A program made the position numbers and the translations under genes. The notes beneath the pieces are model-generated. The model worked only from the letters and a program-made list of their open reading frames with translations, was not told the DNA's origin and made no database searches. A DNA stretch of 64,000 bases from positions 119,214-183,213 of the forward strand of contig NZ_JARVKW010000010.1 in the NCBI RefSeq assembly GCF_029813775.1, in the 5' to 3' direction. The stretch comes from Streptomyces sp. DH24 (GTDB lineage Bacteria > Actinomycetota > Actinomycetes > Streptomycetales > Streptomycetaceae). The number at the start of each line of letters is the position of its first letter. Within the stretch, counting starts at the first letter, position 1. Below are positions 1-7,381 of this stretch, in pieces.

Positions 1-1
1 G

Positions 2-169
2 AATGTGGTTGGCCTCAGCCTCCTTCAGGTAGCCGAGAAGGGCGTCGGTGTGTCCGAGCATGCGGGTCTCGCCGACTCCCGTGATGCCCTCGTCGGTGTG
101 CACCTGGACGTACGTCAGGTTGCGCCACGGCGTCCCGACCACGTGTGTGCTGATTCCGGTGATGCGCAC
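2..169 (-). CDS. mandelate racemase/muconate lactonizing enzyme family protein, N-terminal part
   Basis: The first 56 residues of a leftward gene that continues past the window edge. Translation from the GTG at 169 gives MRITGISTHVVGTPWRNLTY, then a segment containing VHTDEGITGVGETR. This is the typical N-terminal capping domain of enolase-superfamily enzymes, which abstract a proton alpha to a carboxylate using two Mg2+-bound acids in the missing C-terminal barrel. An AAGGGG ribosome site lies about 9 bases upstream. The substrate cannot be predicted from this fragment. Family call good, function unknown. Confidence 0.82.
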   Translation of the reverse strand, partial: MRITGISTHVVGTPWRNLTYVQVHTDEGITGVGETRMLGHTDALLGYLKEAEANHI

Positions 170-257
170 GGCAGTTGCCCCTTGCTGCGTCGTTGTCGTT
201 CTTTTTCGGTGCGGCTGCGTCTTGCTCTTGGTGCGGCTGCGTCTTGTTCGAGATTTC

Positions 258-284
258 GTCACGCGTTCGAAATGCTGGCGTGAC
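258..284. promoter_or_regulatory. inverted repeat, candidate operator of the enolase-superfamily gene
   Basis: GTCACGC (258-264) and GCGTGAC (278-284) form a perfect 7-bp inverted repeat around a 13-base centre that holds GTTCGAA. It lies about 90 bases upstream of the leftward gene starting at 169, in the otherwise empty 170-451 gap. Could be an operator or a hairpin in the leader. Confidence 0.35.
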
Positions 285-451
285 AGTAAGGATGCGGTGG
301 TGGGAGTGTCAATGGGTCGGGCACATAACGGTTTCGGCAGTTTCGAGAACCGGTTTCGGGTGAAAGGCGCGCCGGAACCCTTGGTTCCCTACACAACTTT
401 CACAGCGGGCACTAGGAAGGTCGTCCGACGGGAACTTAATCTTCCCGCGTC

Positions 452-1408
452 ATGGACTACTGCCAGCCGTGCCGACGGCACCTGAACGGCGCCCTCGCCT
501 GCCCGGGATGCGGGGCTCCGGCCGAGCGCGCCCAGGTCCAGTACGGGTACCAGCAGGTGTACGCCGGGCCTGCCGACGTTTCGCAAACAGGGGCGGGGGG
601 TTTCGGCGCGGGGCCGGCGGGGGCGGCGGGGCCGGGCTGGGGTTCGTATGCGGGGCCGGGGCCGGATGCGGGTGTTGTGGGTGCCGGGGGCGGGGTCGGT
701 GCGGGTGCGGGTGCGGGTGCTGGTGATGTGGGTCCCGGTGCCGGTGTGGACCCGTACGGCGATGACCTCGACGTCGGCGGCGATGGCGTGGACCGCGATG
801 GCGTTGACGCGGATGACGACGCGGACGGGGACGGGGACGGGGACGGGGACGCGGATGCGGTGCCCCGTGGGCGGGCCGCACGGCGCCGGGGTGGTGCGGA
901 ACCCCCGGGCAGCCGGCGGGACCGCAAGGCGGCGGCGCATCGGCGGCGGCGTCGCCGGGTGCTGCTGATCGGTACGGGGTTCGTGCTGGCGGCGGGTGGG
1001 CTGAGCCTGGCGGAGTTGGGGGCGGACGCGCCGACCGACGCGCCGAGGCCCGCGGCGGCGGGCGGGGCGAGTGCGGACGGCGGGGCGTCGTCGGAGGCGG
1101 CCTCGTCGGCGGACGGAGCGGGTACCGGGCAGGCGTCGCGGCGGCCGTCGCCGTCGGTGTCGGAGTCGGGGACGAAGTCGGGGTCGCCTTCCGCCTCGCC
1201 GTCGGCGTCGGAGTCGTCGAAGCCGGAGGAGGACGAGACGTCCGAGGCGCCGGATGCCCGGACCCCGACGCCGGGGACGACGGCGCCCGCCGAGCCGCCC
1301 CCGACCGAGGAACCGAACGACCCGGCCCCGCAACCGACGGACCCGCCTCCGGCGCCCACTCCGACCCCGACGGAGACGTGCGACCGCTTCCTGTGGTGGT
1401 GCACGTAA
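452..1408 (+). CDS. zinc-ribbon, single-pass membrane protein with low-complexity tails
   Basis: 318 residues. The N-terminus carries two CxxC pairs (C4/C7, C17/C20), a probable zinc ribbon. A Gly-rich and then very acidic Asp/Gly stretch follows, then an Arg cluster and one membrane segment at about 168-188. The rest is Ser/Pro/Thr-rich and ends in a Cys pair (C310, C317). The basic cluster before the helix suggests the zinc ribbon is cytoplasmic and the tail lies outside. A TAATCT -10-like box lies 9 bases before the ATG, with no clear ribosome site, so the mRNA may have almost no leader. Architecture resembles the protein at 56656-57927, without its peptidoglycan-binding domain. Function unknown. 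Confidence 0.7.
   Translation: MDYCQPCRRHLNGALACPGCGAPAERAQVQYGYQQVYAGPADVSQTGAGGFGAGPAGAAGPGWGSYAGPGPDAGVVGAGGGVGAGAGAGAGDVGPGAGVDPYGDDLDVGGDGVDRDGVDADDDADGDGDGDGDADAVPRGRAARRRGGAEPPGSRRDRKAAAHRRRRRRVLLIGTGFVLAAGGLSLAELGADAPTDAPRPAAAGGASADGGASSEAASSADGAGTGQASRRPSPSVSESGTKSGSPSASPSASESSKPEEDETSEAPDARTPTPGTTAPAEPPPTEEPNDPAPQPTDPPPAPTPTPTETCDRFLWWCT
821..851 (+). repeat. GACGGG hexamer microsatellite inside a coding region
   Basis: About four tandem copies of GACGGG encode an alternating Asp-Gly run in the acidic linker of the zinc-ribbon membrane protein. A hexamer keeps frame, so copy-number change would lengthen or shorten the linker only. Confidence 0.7.
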
Positions 1409-1609
1409 CGCTGCGCTGTGCCGCGGGGTGCCTCCGGCGGTTGGGCGGGGTGCCTGCGGCGGCCTGTGCGGGGTTGGTGGTGGCGGGTGCGACGCCTGCG
1501 GCGGCCTGTGCGGGTTCGGTGGTGGCGTGCGTCGCGCTGTCGGTTCGGTGGGTGGGTCGGGGCCGCGCCGGGGGGTGTCCGTCCTCGGAACGGCGCGGAA
1601 TCGGTCACT
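1409..1609. repeat. imperfect 43-44 bp tandem repeat in a gene-free gap
   Basis: Two clear copies of a unit containing CTGCGGCGGCCTGTGCGGG, near 1456 and 1496, with a more diverged copy before them. They are followed by Gly/Arg-coding low-complexity DNA. No gene is evident on either strand. This opens the 723-base gap between two convergent genes. Confidence 0.6.
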
Positions 1610-1708
1610 TGAAAACGTCCTGGCGTTGACGCGCCAACCGCTGCGGGCGGACACCCCCCGACACGTCCCCTTCTCGCCGTACGCGACTGCGGCCCGGTGG
1701 CCCATCCC
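1610..1708 (+). repeat. 99-bp dispersed repeat, left copy
   Basis: Begins TGAAAACGTCCTGGCG and ends GGTGGCCCATCCC. The reverse complement of 63902-64000 matches over the full 99 bases with three substitutions. No gene is apparent in it. It is followed by the hairpin repeat listed next, in the same order as at the right end. Confidence 0.9.
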
Positions 1709-1746
1709 GCGCAGGTGACGGGCAGCGGGCGGCTACGGACCACCCA

Positions 1747-1820
1747 GCCGCGGGCAGTCGTGCCGCTGGGGCGGCACGGTGGGCGCGGGCGGCAACCCGA
1801 TAGCGCCGGGCCGCGCGACC
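1747..1820 (+). repeat. hairpin repeat, diverged copy
   Basis: Shares GGGCGCGGGCGGCAACCC and GCGCCGGGCCGCGC with the copies at 1890-1977 and 63782-63869. Its hairpin arms around 1760-1778 are less perfect. Confidence 0.75.
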
Positions 1821-1889
1821 AACCTCGCGGTCACGCCAACGCCGGGCAACCGGACAACGCCGGACAGCCGAGCGGCGGGCAGCGGGGCG

Positions 1890-1977
1890 GCGGCACGTCG
1901 CAAGCCGCGGGCATGCGTGCCGCCCGGGGCGGCACGGGTGGGCGCGGGCGGCAACCCCGTGGCGCCGGGCCGCGCAA
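1890..1977 (+). repeat. hairpin repeat, second left copy
   Basis: An 88-base unit nearly identical to the reverse complement of 63782-63869. Its core is a perfect hairpin, GTGCCGCC (1917-1924), CGG, GGCGGCAC (1928-1935). After it, up to the end of ohr, lies only low-complexity C-rich DNA. Confidence 0.85.
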
Positions 1978-2131
1978 CGCCCCCGCGGTCACCGCGACGC
2001 CGGGTCGCAGGGCGACGCCCGTCACCGTCGCGCCGCCGGTCACCGCGACCCCGGTCGCCGTCGTGCCCGCCGTACACGAAGGCCGCACCCCACGTCCAAG
2101 GGCACGGCCTCCGCCGTACGCAACGACCCGG

Positions 2132-2551
2132 TCAGACCAGCGTCACGCTGACGTCACCCCGCGTCGCCTTCGAGTACGGGCAGACCTCGTGCGCCTTCTT
2201 CAGAAGCGCCCGCGCGGTCCCCGCGTCCACGTTCGGAATCTCCGCCGAGATGGCGACGACCAGGCCGAACCCGTCCTCGTTCTTGCCGATCCCGACCTTC
2301 GCGGTGACCGTCGCCCCGGAGACGTCGGCCCCCTCCTGGCGGGCGACGACCCCCAGCGCGCTCTGGAAGCACGCGCTGTAGCCGGCGGCGAACAACTGCT
2401 CCGGATTGGTGCCGGTGCCGCTGCCGCCCATCTCCTTGGGCGGGTTCACGACCACGTCGAGCTTGCCGTCATCGGTGGCCACCCGGCCGTCGCGACCGTT
2501 CTCGGCGGTCGCCACGGCGGTGTACAGGACGTCGGACTGCTGGATGGGCAT
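2132..2551 (-). CDS. ohr: organic hydroperoxide resistance protein (Ohr/OsmC family)
   Basis: 139 residues, the usual Ohr length. Ohr reduces organic and fatty-acid hydroperoxides with a pair of redox cysteines, recycled by lipoylated proteins. Both cysteines are present, C61 in AAGYSACF and C124 in HEVCPYSKAT. The supporting Arg/Glu positions of the family also appear (GRVATDDGK, NPEQLFAAG). The start is set by GAGGAGGA nine bases upstream. No ohrR is adjacent. The nearest MarR regulator, at 3741, is separated by an oxidoreductase. Confidence 0.95.
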   Translation of the reverse strand: MPIQQSDVLYTAVATAENGRDGRVATDDGKLDVVVNPPKEMGGSGTGTNPEQLFAAGYSACFQSALGVVARQEGADVSGATVTAKVGIGKNEDGFGLVVAISAEIPNVDAGTARALLKKAHEVCPYSKATRGDVSVTLV

Positions 2552-2653
2552 ACGGTGCGTTCCTCCTCGTTCCGCCGCGACTCGCGCCCACGATCGCGGC
2601 GGGTTCGGAAAGAAGTTACCGTATTGCGGAAATATGAAGAAGGGGGAGTGGCG

Positions 2654-3652
2654 TCAGAGTTTGACGATCATCTTTCCCGTGTTGTCGCCGCGCAGGACCC
2701 CGAGGAACGCCTCCAGGTTGTTCTCGATGCCCTCGACCACCGTCTCGCGGTACTTCAGCTCGCCCGAGGCGACCCACGGGCCGACCTCCGCCACGAACTG
2801 CGGCTGCAGGTCGTAGTGGTCGCCGACCAGGAAGCCCTCGATGCGGCCGCGCGTCTGGATCAGCCGGGCGAGGTTGCGCGGTCCGGGCGCGGGCTCGGTG
2901 TTGTTGTAGACCGAGATCATGCCGCAGACGGCGATGCGCCCGTCGCGGTTGAGGCGGCCGATCGCGGCCTCCAGATGGTCGCCGCCGACGTTGTCGAAGT
3001 AGACGTCGATGCCGTCCGGCGCCGCCGCCTTGAGCTGCTCGTGCACCGGGCCCGCCTTGTAGTTGAAGGCGGCGTCGAAGCCGTACTCCTCGACCAGCAG
3101 CCTGACCTTCTCGTCCGAGCCCGCCGACCCGATGACGCGGGAGGCCCCCTTCAGCTTCGCGATCTGGCCGACCTGGCTGCCGACCGCCCCGGCCGCGCCG
3201 GACACGAACACCGCGTCGCCCTCCTTGAAGGACGCGGTGCGCAGCAGACCCGCGTAGGCCGTCAGACCGGTCATGCCGAGGACGCCGAGATACGTCGACA
3301 GCGGCGCGGCCTCCGGGTCCACCTTCACGGCGTTCTTCGCGTCCACCGCCGCGTACTCGCGCCAGCCGAAGAAGTGCAGGACGTGGTCGCCGACGGCGAT
3401 GCCCTCCGCGTTCGACGCGACGACCTCGCCGACCGCGCCGCCCTGCATCACCTTGCCGAGCTCGAAGGGGGCCACGTACGACTTCGCGGCGCTCATGCGA
3501 CCGCGCATGTACGGGTCCACGGAGAGGTACCTGTTCCGGACCAGGACCTGGCCCTCGCCGGGCGCCGGGACCTCCGCCTCGACCAGGGCGAAGTCCTCGG
3601 GCTTCGGCCAGCCCACCGGGCGGCTGAGCAGGTGCCATTCGCGGTTGATCAT
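2654..3652 (-). CDS. NADP-dependent oxidoreductase (zinc-free MDR, CurA/leukotriene B4 dehydrogenase type)
   Basis: 332 residues. Medium-chain reductases of this group reduce the C=C bond of alpha,beta-unsaturated ketones and aldehydes with NADPH, detoxifying electrophiles. Family marks are the N-terminal LSVDPYMRGRM, the nucleotide-binding loop GAAGAVGSQVG (about 152-162) and GFDAAFNYK (191-199). Catalytic zinc cysteines are absent, as expected. GAGAGG precedes the ATG. It is divergent from the MarR gene at 3741, and the shared 88-base gap holds two palindromes, so control by that MarR protein is likely. Confidence 0.9.
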   Translation of the reverse strand: MINREWHLLSRPVGWPKPEDFALVEAEVPAPGEGQVLVRNRYLSVDPYMRGRMSAAKSYVAPFELGKVMQGGAVGEVVASNAEGIAVGDHVLHFFGWREYAAVDAKNAVKVDPEAAPLSTYLGVLGMTGLTAYAGLLRTASFKEGDAVFVSGAAGAVGSQVGQIAKLKGASRVIGSAGSDEKVRLLVEEYGFDAAFNYKAGPVHEQLKAAAPDGIDVYFDNVGGDHLEAAIGRLNRDGRIAVCGMISVYNNTEPAPGPRNLARLIQTRGRIEGFLVGDHYDLQPQFVAEVGPWVASGELKYRETVVEGIENNLEAFLGVLRGDNTGKMIVKL

Positions 3653-3672
3653 GACCAGACCTCTCGATTTAC

Positions 3673-3685
3673 TTCAGTATCTGAA
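3673..3685. promoter_or_regulatory. palindrome TTCAG-TAT-CTGAA, candidate MarR operator
   Basis: Perfect 5-3-5 inverted repeat between the divergent oxidoreductase and MarR genes, just downstream of the likely leftward promoter (TTGACA about 18 bases before CATTGT). Its position would let a bound repressor block transcription of the oxidoreductase. Confidence 0.5.
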
Positions 3686-3698
3686 ACAACAATGCGCC

Positions 3699-3709
3699 TG
3701 AATATTTCA
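3699..3709. promoter_or_regulatory. palindrome TGAA-TAT-TTCA, second candidate MarR operator
   Basis: A 4-3-4 inverted repeat with the same TAT centre and TGAA/TTCA half-sites as the palindrome at 3673-3685. It lies between the presumed -35 and -10 elements of the leftward promoter and about 20 bases before the MarR -10 box. Confidence 0.45.
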
Positions 3710-3727
3710 TGGTGTCAAGTAACTGGG

Positions 3728-3733
3728 TACGAT
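3728..3733 (+). promoter_or_regulatory. -10 box TACGAT of the MarR gene, leaderless
   Basis: TACGAT ends seven bases before the ATG at 3741 and there is no ribosome site, so transcription and translation should start together. Confidence 0.6.
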
Positions 3734-3740
3734 GTGAGCC

Positions 3741-4199
3741 ATGGCCACACCGCACAAGCCCCGCCGCCCAGACGCCCTGACGATGGAAGTCGTCGAGCTC
3801 ATCGGCGAGGTCGTGTCCCGCTACCACGCGGACTACGAGGAGGCCGCCGCCGGCCACGCGCTCACCGGCGCCCAGGCGAAACTGCTGAGCCTGCTGTCGC
3901 TGGAGCCGCTGCCGATGCGCAAGCTGGCCCAGCAGCTGAAGTGCGAGCCGTCCAACGTGACCGGCATCGTCGACCGCCTGGAGGCCCGCGGCCTGGTGGA
4001 GCGCCGGCCCGCCCCCGCCGACCGCCGCGTGAAGGTCGCCGCGGCCACGGAGGAGGGCCGCCGCGTCGCCCGCAGCCTGCGCGAATCCCTGCGCTTCGCC
4101 CGCGAGCCGCTCGCCGCCCTCTCGGACGACGAGCGCGTGTCACTGCGGGACGCGCTGCGCCGGATGCTGGGGGAGGACGAGCACCCCGGCCACCCGTGA
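3741..4199 (+). CDS. MarR family transcriptional regulator
   Basis: 152 residues with a MarR winged helix-turn-helix at about 45-110. The recognition helix follows LAQQLKCEPSNVTGIVDRLE and the wing contains PADRRVKV. MarR proteins are dimeric repressors released by small phenolics, oxidants or electrophiles. The single Cys just before the recognition helix (in LKCEPS) could be a redox or electrophile sensor, which is inference. It probably represses itself and the divergent oxidoreductase through the TAT-centred palindromes. The start is fixed by the -10 box. Confidence 0.9.
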   Translation: MATPHKPRRPDALTMEVVELIGEVVSRYHADYEEAAAGHALTGAQAKLLSLLSLEPLPMRKLAQQLKCEPSNVTGIVDRLEARGLVERRPAPADRRVKVAAATEEGRRVARSLRESLRFAREPLAALSDDERVSLRDALRRMLGEDEHPGHP

Positions 4200-4221
4200 C
4201 CGGCGGGCCGCCCGCCCTCGG

Positions 4222-4227
4222 TATGGT
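4222..4227 (+). promoter_or_regulatory. -10 box TATGGT, leaderless
   Basis: TATGGT followed by six bases and the ATG at 4234. No Shine-Dalgarno sequence is present. Confidence 0.55.
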
Positions 4228-4233
4228 TCCCCC

Positions 4234-5031
4234 ATGCGCGATCTTGGGGTGGGTTTCGGGTATCTGCTGAGGGGCCAGCGCTGGGTGGCCCGGCACGGCA
4301 GGCAGTACGGCTTCGGGCTGTTGCCCGGCCTCATCACGCTCGTCCTGTACGCGGCGGCGCTCGTGTCCCTGGCCCTGTGGGGCGAGGACCTCGTCGGCTG
4401 GGCGACGCCCTTCGCCGACGACTGGTCGAGCCCGTGGCAGGGCCTGTTCCGCGGCTTCCTGACCGCCGTCCTCTTCGTCCTCGCCCTGCTGCTGTCCGTC
4501 GTCACCTTCACCGCTGTCACGCTCCTGATCGGCCAGCCCTTCTACGAGAGCCTCTCCGAGCGGGTCGACCGCGACGTCTCCCCGGACGGCACCGCCCCCG
4601 AGTCGAACCTGCCGCTGTGGCGCGAGCTGTGGATCTCCGGCCGCGACAGCCTGCGCGTCGTCGTCCGCGCCGCCGCGTGGGGCGTGCTGCTGTTCGCGCT
4701 GGGCTTCGTCCCCGTCCTCGGCCAGACGGTCGTCCCGGTACTCGCCTTCGTCGTCACCGGCTTCTTCCTCACCGAGGAACTCGCCGCCGTCGCCCTCCAG
4801 CGCCGCGGTGTCGAACTGCGCGACCGCCTCACGCTCCTGCGTTCCCGCAAGGCCCTGATCTGGGGCTTCGGCACGCCCCTCGCGGTCGCCTTCCTGGTGC
4901 CGTTCGTCGCGGTGTTCCTGATGCCGGGCGCGGTCGCGGGCGCCACGCTCCTCGCCCGCGACCTGAGGGGCGAGGAGACCGAGGAGGACGGCACCAGGGC
5001 GCGGGCGAAGGAGGACGGCGCCACCTGCTGA
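4234..5031 (+). CDS. EI24 domain (CysZ-like) membrane protein
   Basis: 265 residues of the EI24/CysZ fold. The N-terminus GFGYLLRGQRWVARHG leads into several long hydrophobic helices (about 30-50, 72-95, 145-185 and 205-240). E. coli CysZ carries sulfate, but actinobacterial members are uncharacterised, so no substrate is claimed. The C-terminus is charged and cytoplasmic. The gene follows MarR by 34 bases but has its own -10 box. Its stop codon begins a 60-base tandem repeat. Confidence 0.8.
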   Translation: MRDLGVGFGYLLRGQRWVARHGRQYGFGLLPGLITLVLYAAALVSLALWGEDLVGWATPFADDWSSPWQGLFRGFLTAVLFVLALLLSVVTFTAVTLLIGQPFYESLSERVDRDVSPDGTAPESNLPLWRELWISGRDSLRVVVRAAAWGVLLFALGFVPVLGQTVVPVLAFVVTGFFLTEELAAVALQRRGVELRDRLTLLRSRKALIWGFGTPLAVAFLVPFVAVFLMPGAVAGATLLARDLRGEETEEDGTRARAKEDGATC

Positions 5032-5255
5032 CCGGGACCGCCGTCGCCGCCCCGGCCGACTCGGGCGTGGGCCTCGCGTGCGCCGCTCGGTGACCGGACC
5101 GTCGTAGCCGTCCCGGCCGGCCTGGGCGTCAGCCTCGCGTGCGCCGCCTGCTGACCGGGACCGCCGTCGCCGCCCCCGGTCGGCTCGGGCGTCAGCCTTC
5201 CGTGCGCCGCCCGGTGGCCCAACCGCCGTAGCCGCCCCGGCGTCAGCCTCGCGTG
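5031..5255. repeat. four degenerate 54-63 bp tandem units in a convergent junction
   Basis: Units begin near 5031, 5093, 5154 and 5217. Each carries a version of GACCGGGACCGCCGTCGCCG and of GCGTCAGCCTCGCGTGCGCC. The first starts at the stop codon of the EI24 gene. The last covers the final codons and stop of the leftward peptidase-like gene, so each unit resembles a copied gene end. Confidence 0.8.
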
Positions 5256-6517
5256 CGCGTCGGGTCGCCCGCTTCCGTGGCCACCACCAGGATCGAGCGC
5301 ACCTGCGCGACGATGTCCAGCCGGTTGCGCACGAACTCCGGGTCCGTGACCGCGCCGGTCGCCGGATCGGTGTTGCCCGCGCCGAACTGCAGCACCGGCG
5401 TGTGCACATGGCCGCCCGGCAGCACCGCGCCCAGCCCGAGCCGGTCCCGCAGCAGCGTCGCCCGGTAGGCGATCTCGTTGGACAGGTAGTCACCGCCGCC
5501 CCCGGCCCGCGCGGCCGACCCCGGCGTGGGCCCGTCCGGCCGCACCACCGGCTGTGTGCCGCCCGCCGGTATCTCCGTCACGCTCGTGTTGTCGTAGACG
5601 GGGAAGCGGCCGGTCTCCGCGTCCGTGACGGCCCCGTACGGCAGGGTCGTCGTCGTCCACTGCGGCTGGGAGGCCGGGTCGGCGACCGGGACCGTGCCGG
5701 TGGACGAGGCGTTCTCGTTGTCCGGGAAGCCGCCCCGCCAGGCGCCGTTGGTCCGCTCCACGTCGAAGCGGCCGACCCGGCCCTGGCTCACCGTCGTGAA
5801 CAGGTCGACCTCCGGCAGATGGGGCCGCAGCGCCCGCTCCACCGCGCCGTCCGCGAAGTCCCGCCAGCGCACCGGGAACACGGCCGTCTCGACGCGCGCC
5901 GGGCCGTCCGCCGTCTCGATCACCGTGCCGTCGAGGGCCAGCGCCGTGGCCCCGGACGGGTTGGAGATCCGGATGTCCCGGTCCAGCGTGAACGGGTCGA
6001 ACCCGGTCAGGAGGACCCGCCTGATGCCGTCGCCGTGCGGGTAGCGGATCGCGGTCTGGCCGCGCGAGGTCCGCTCCAGCTTGTCCAGCAGACCGGCCCG
6101 CTGCGCCTCGGTCAGCGCGAACTCCGGCTGCCAGGTGCGCACTTCGCGGGTCATGGCCAGCCGCGCCCAGTACAGCGGCCGGTCGTCGTCCCGGCTCAGG
6201 TCACCGCCCGCCGGACCCCGCCCCTGCACCCGGTCGACCGCCCGCCGCCACAGCGCCGAGCCCTCCCGTACGACGACCCGGCAAGCCTCGGCGGGGGAGC
6301 GGGCCGCGTCGAGCTTCCGGGCGAACTCCGCGGCCACGGCGTCGAATCCGGACCGCCGCAGGATCTCCCGGGGCACGTCCTTGTCGAGCCGCTGTTCCTC
6401 GACGGTCGGCGCGGACGCGGCGGGCGTCCCGGCCGCGCCCGCCGTCGCGGGGGTGGTGGCGAGCCCCGCCACCAGGGTCAGTCCGAGAACGCCGATCCGA
6501 ACACGTAGGGAAGCCAA
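5243..6517 (-). CDS. secreted pyroglutamyl-peptidase I-like protein with Ser in place of the catalytic Cys
   Basis: 424 residues from a TTG start with GGAAGGA 11 bases upstream. An export signal (about 1-30, hydrophobic core GVLGLTLVAGLA, then Ala-rich) precedes an extension of about 135 residues. A peptidase family C15 domain begins at RRVLLTGFDPF (166-176). Known C15 enzymes remove N-terminal pyroglutamate with a Glu-Cys-His triad. Here Glu (E254, VERTN) and His (H372, HVHTP) are recognisable, but the Cys position in GDYLSNEIAY is Ser346. An insertion around 260-340 is unusual. It could be a serine variant or a non-catalytic relative. Confidence 0.8.
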   Translation of the reverse strand: MASLRVRIGVLGLTLVAGLATTPATAGAAGTPAASAPTVEEQRLDKDVPREILRRSGFDAVAAEFARKLDAARSPAEACRVVVREGSALWRRAVDRVQGRGPAGGDLSRDDDRPLYWARLAMTREVRTWQPEFALTEAQRAGLLDKLERTSRGQTAIRYPHGDGIRRVLLTGFDPFTLDRDIRISNPSGATALALDGTVIETADGPARVETAVFPVRWRDFADGAVERALRPHLPEVDLFTTVSQGRVGRFDVERTNGAWRGGFPDNENASSTGTVPVADPASQPQWTTTTLPYGAVTDAETGRFPVYDNTSVTEIPAGGTQPVVRPDGPTPGSAARAGGGGDYLSNEIAYRATLLRDRLGLGAVLPGGHVHTPVLQFGAGNTDPATGAVTDPEFVRNRLDIVAQVRSILVVATEAGDPTRTRG

Positions 6518-6693
6518 GGCAGTCCAGGTCCTTCCGTCGTCGCCGTGCGGTGCGTGGCACCGGAGGGCCGCAGTATGCGCGACGGAAGGGACGCGCGCCA
6601 CGGTGTGTGGCGTCCGGTCGCGTCCGGACGGCCGTGCTCCGCGGGCGGCGGTCCGGCCGCCGGGAGGCCATGTCGTCCTGCCCGCCGGGGAGT

Positions 6694-7260
6694 TCAGCGG
6701 TCGGAACGCTCGCCCAGCAGGGTCAGGAAGTCGCGGAAGGCACCCGGCATGTCCACCGACTCCGGGTCCAACAGCCACTGGTACTGCAGTCCGTCCATCA
6801 CCGCCACCAGCAGCGGGGCGGCGCGCTCCGGCGTCAGGCCGTTCGGGAGGCGGTCGCCGTACTCGGCGCGCAGGACGGCCGCCATGTTGGCCCGCACGCG
6901 CGTGTACCGCTCGCCGAAGTAGTCGCGGGCCGGATGCCCCTCCGTGACGCTCTCGCCGAGCAGCGCCGAGAACGTCTGGATGATGCCGGGCCGCATCGCG
7001 TTGTACTCGACCAGCGACGCCAGTAGGTCCAGCCGCCACTGGCTGTCGGGAACCGCGTCCCACCGGTCCCGCTCCCTGAGCACCGCGACGAGCAGCGCCT
7101 CCTTGGTCGGGAAGTGGTGCAGCAGGCCCTGCTGGGTGAGTCCCACCCGCTCCGCGACCGCGGCCAGGCTCGCGCCCCGGTAACCGCGCTCGGCGATCAC
7201 CTCCAGGGCGGCCCGCACGATCTCCGCGCGCCGTTCCTCGCTTCTGGCCCGGGTCGTCAT
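6694..7260 (-). CDS. TetR family transcriptional regulator
   Basis: 188 residues from the ATG at 7260; an in-frame ATG at 7278 would add six. An N-terminal helix-turn-helix (SLAAVAERVGLTQQGLLHHF) is followed by a TetR ligand domain. It is divergent from a GH3 beta-glucosidase, the usual arrangement for a local repressor of sugar use. The -10 box TACGGT six bases before the 7260 ATG, with no ribosome site, favours that start. The ligand cannot be inferred. Confidence 0.9.
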   Translation of the reverse strand: MTTRARSEERRAEIVRAALEVIAERGYRGASLAAVAERVGLTQQGLLHHFPTKEALLVAVLRERDRWDAVPDSQWRLDLLASLVEYNAMRPGIIQTFSALLGESVTEGHPARDYFGERYTRVRANMAAVLRAEYGDRLPNGLTPERAAPLLVAVMDGLQYQWLLDPESVDMPGAFRDFLTLLGERSDR

Positions 7261-7266
7261 GGCGTC

Positions 7267-7272
7267 ACCGTA
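7267..7272 (-). promoter_or_regulatory. -10 box TACGGT of the TetR gene, leaderless
   Basis: Read on the minus strand, TACGGT is followed by six bases and the ATG at 7260. This sets the start of the TetR gene. Confidence 0.5.
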
Positions 7273-7298
7273 CGACATCCGCGGGACACGATTATCAC

Positions 7299-7318
7299 GT
7301 AGAGGTAACGAAACCTAC
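7299..7318. promoter_or_regulatory. candidate TetR operator between TetR and GH3 genes
   Basis: GTAGAGGTAACGAAACCTAC has inner arms AGGT (7303-7306) and ACCT (7313-7316) and outer GTAG/CTAC, slightly off centre. It lies 39 bases from the TetR start and 64 from the GH3 start, where an autorepressor would act. Confidence 0.45.
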
Positions 7319-7381
7319 CGGTTGCCAGGCGTCGCGGGCAGGATGGAGACGTTCACCGGCTTTCGACGAGGAGGTGCCGCC

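Noticed and set aside
1697..4270. An 857-codon open frame on the plus strand across ohr and the oxidoreductase, and similar long frames opposite GH3, fabD-fabF and aceE
   Set aside because: They are Arg/Gly/Pro/Ala-rich shadows of well-supported genes on the other strand, produced by GC bias at third positions. They lack ribosome sites and family motifs.
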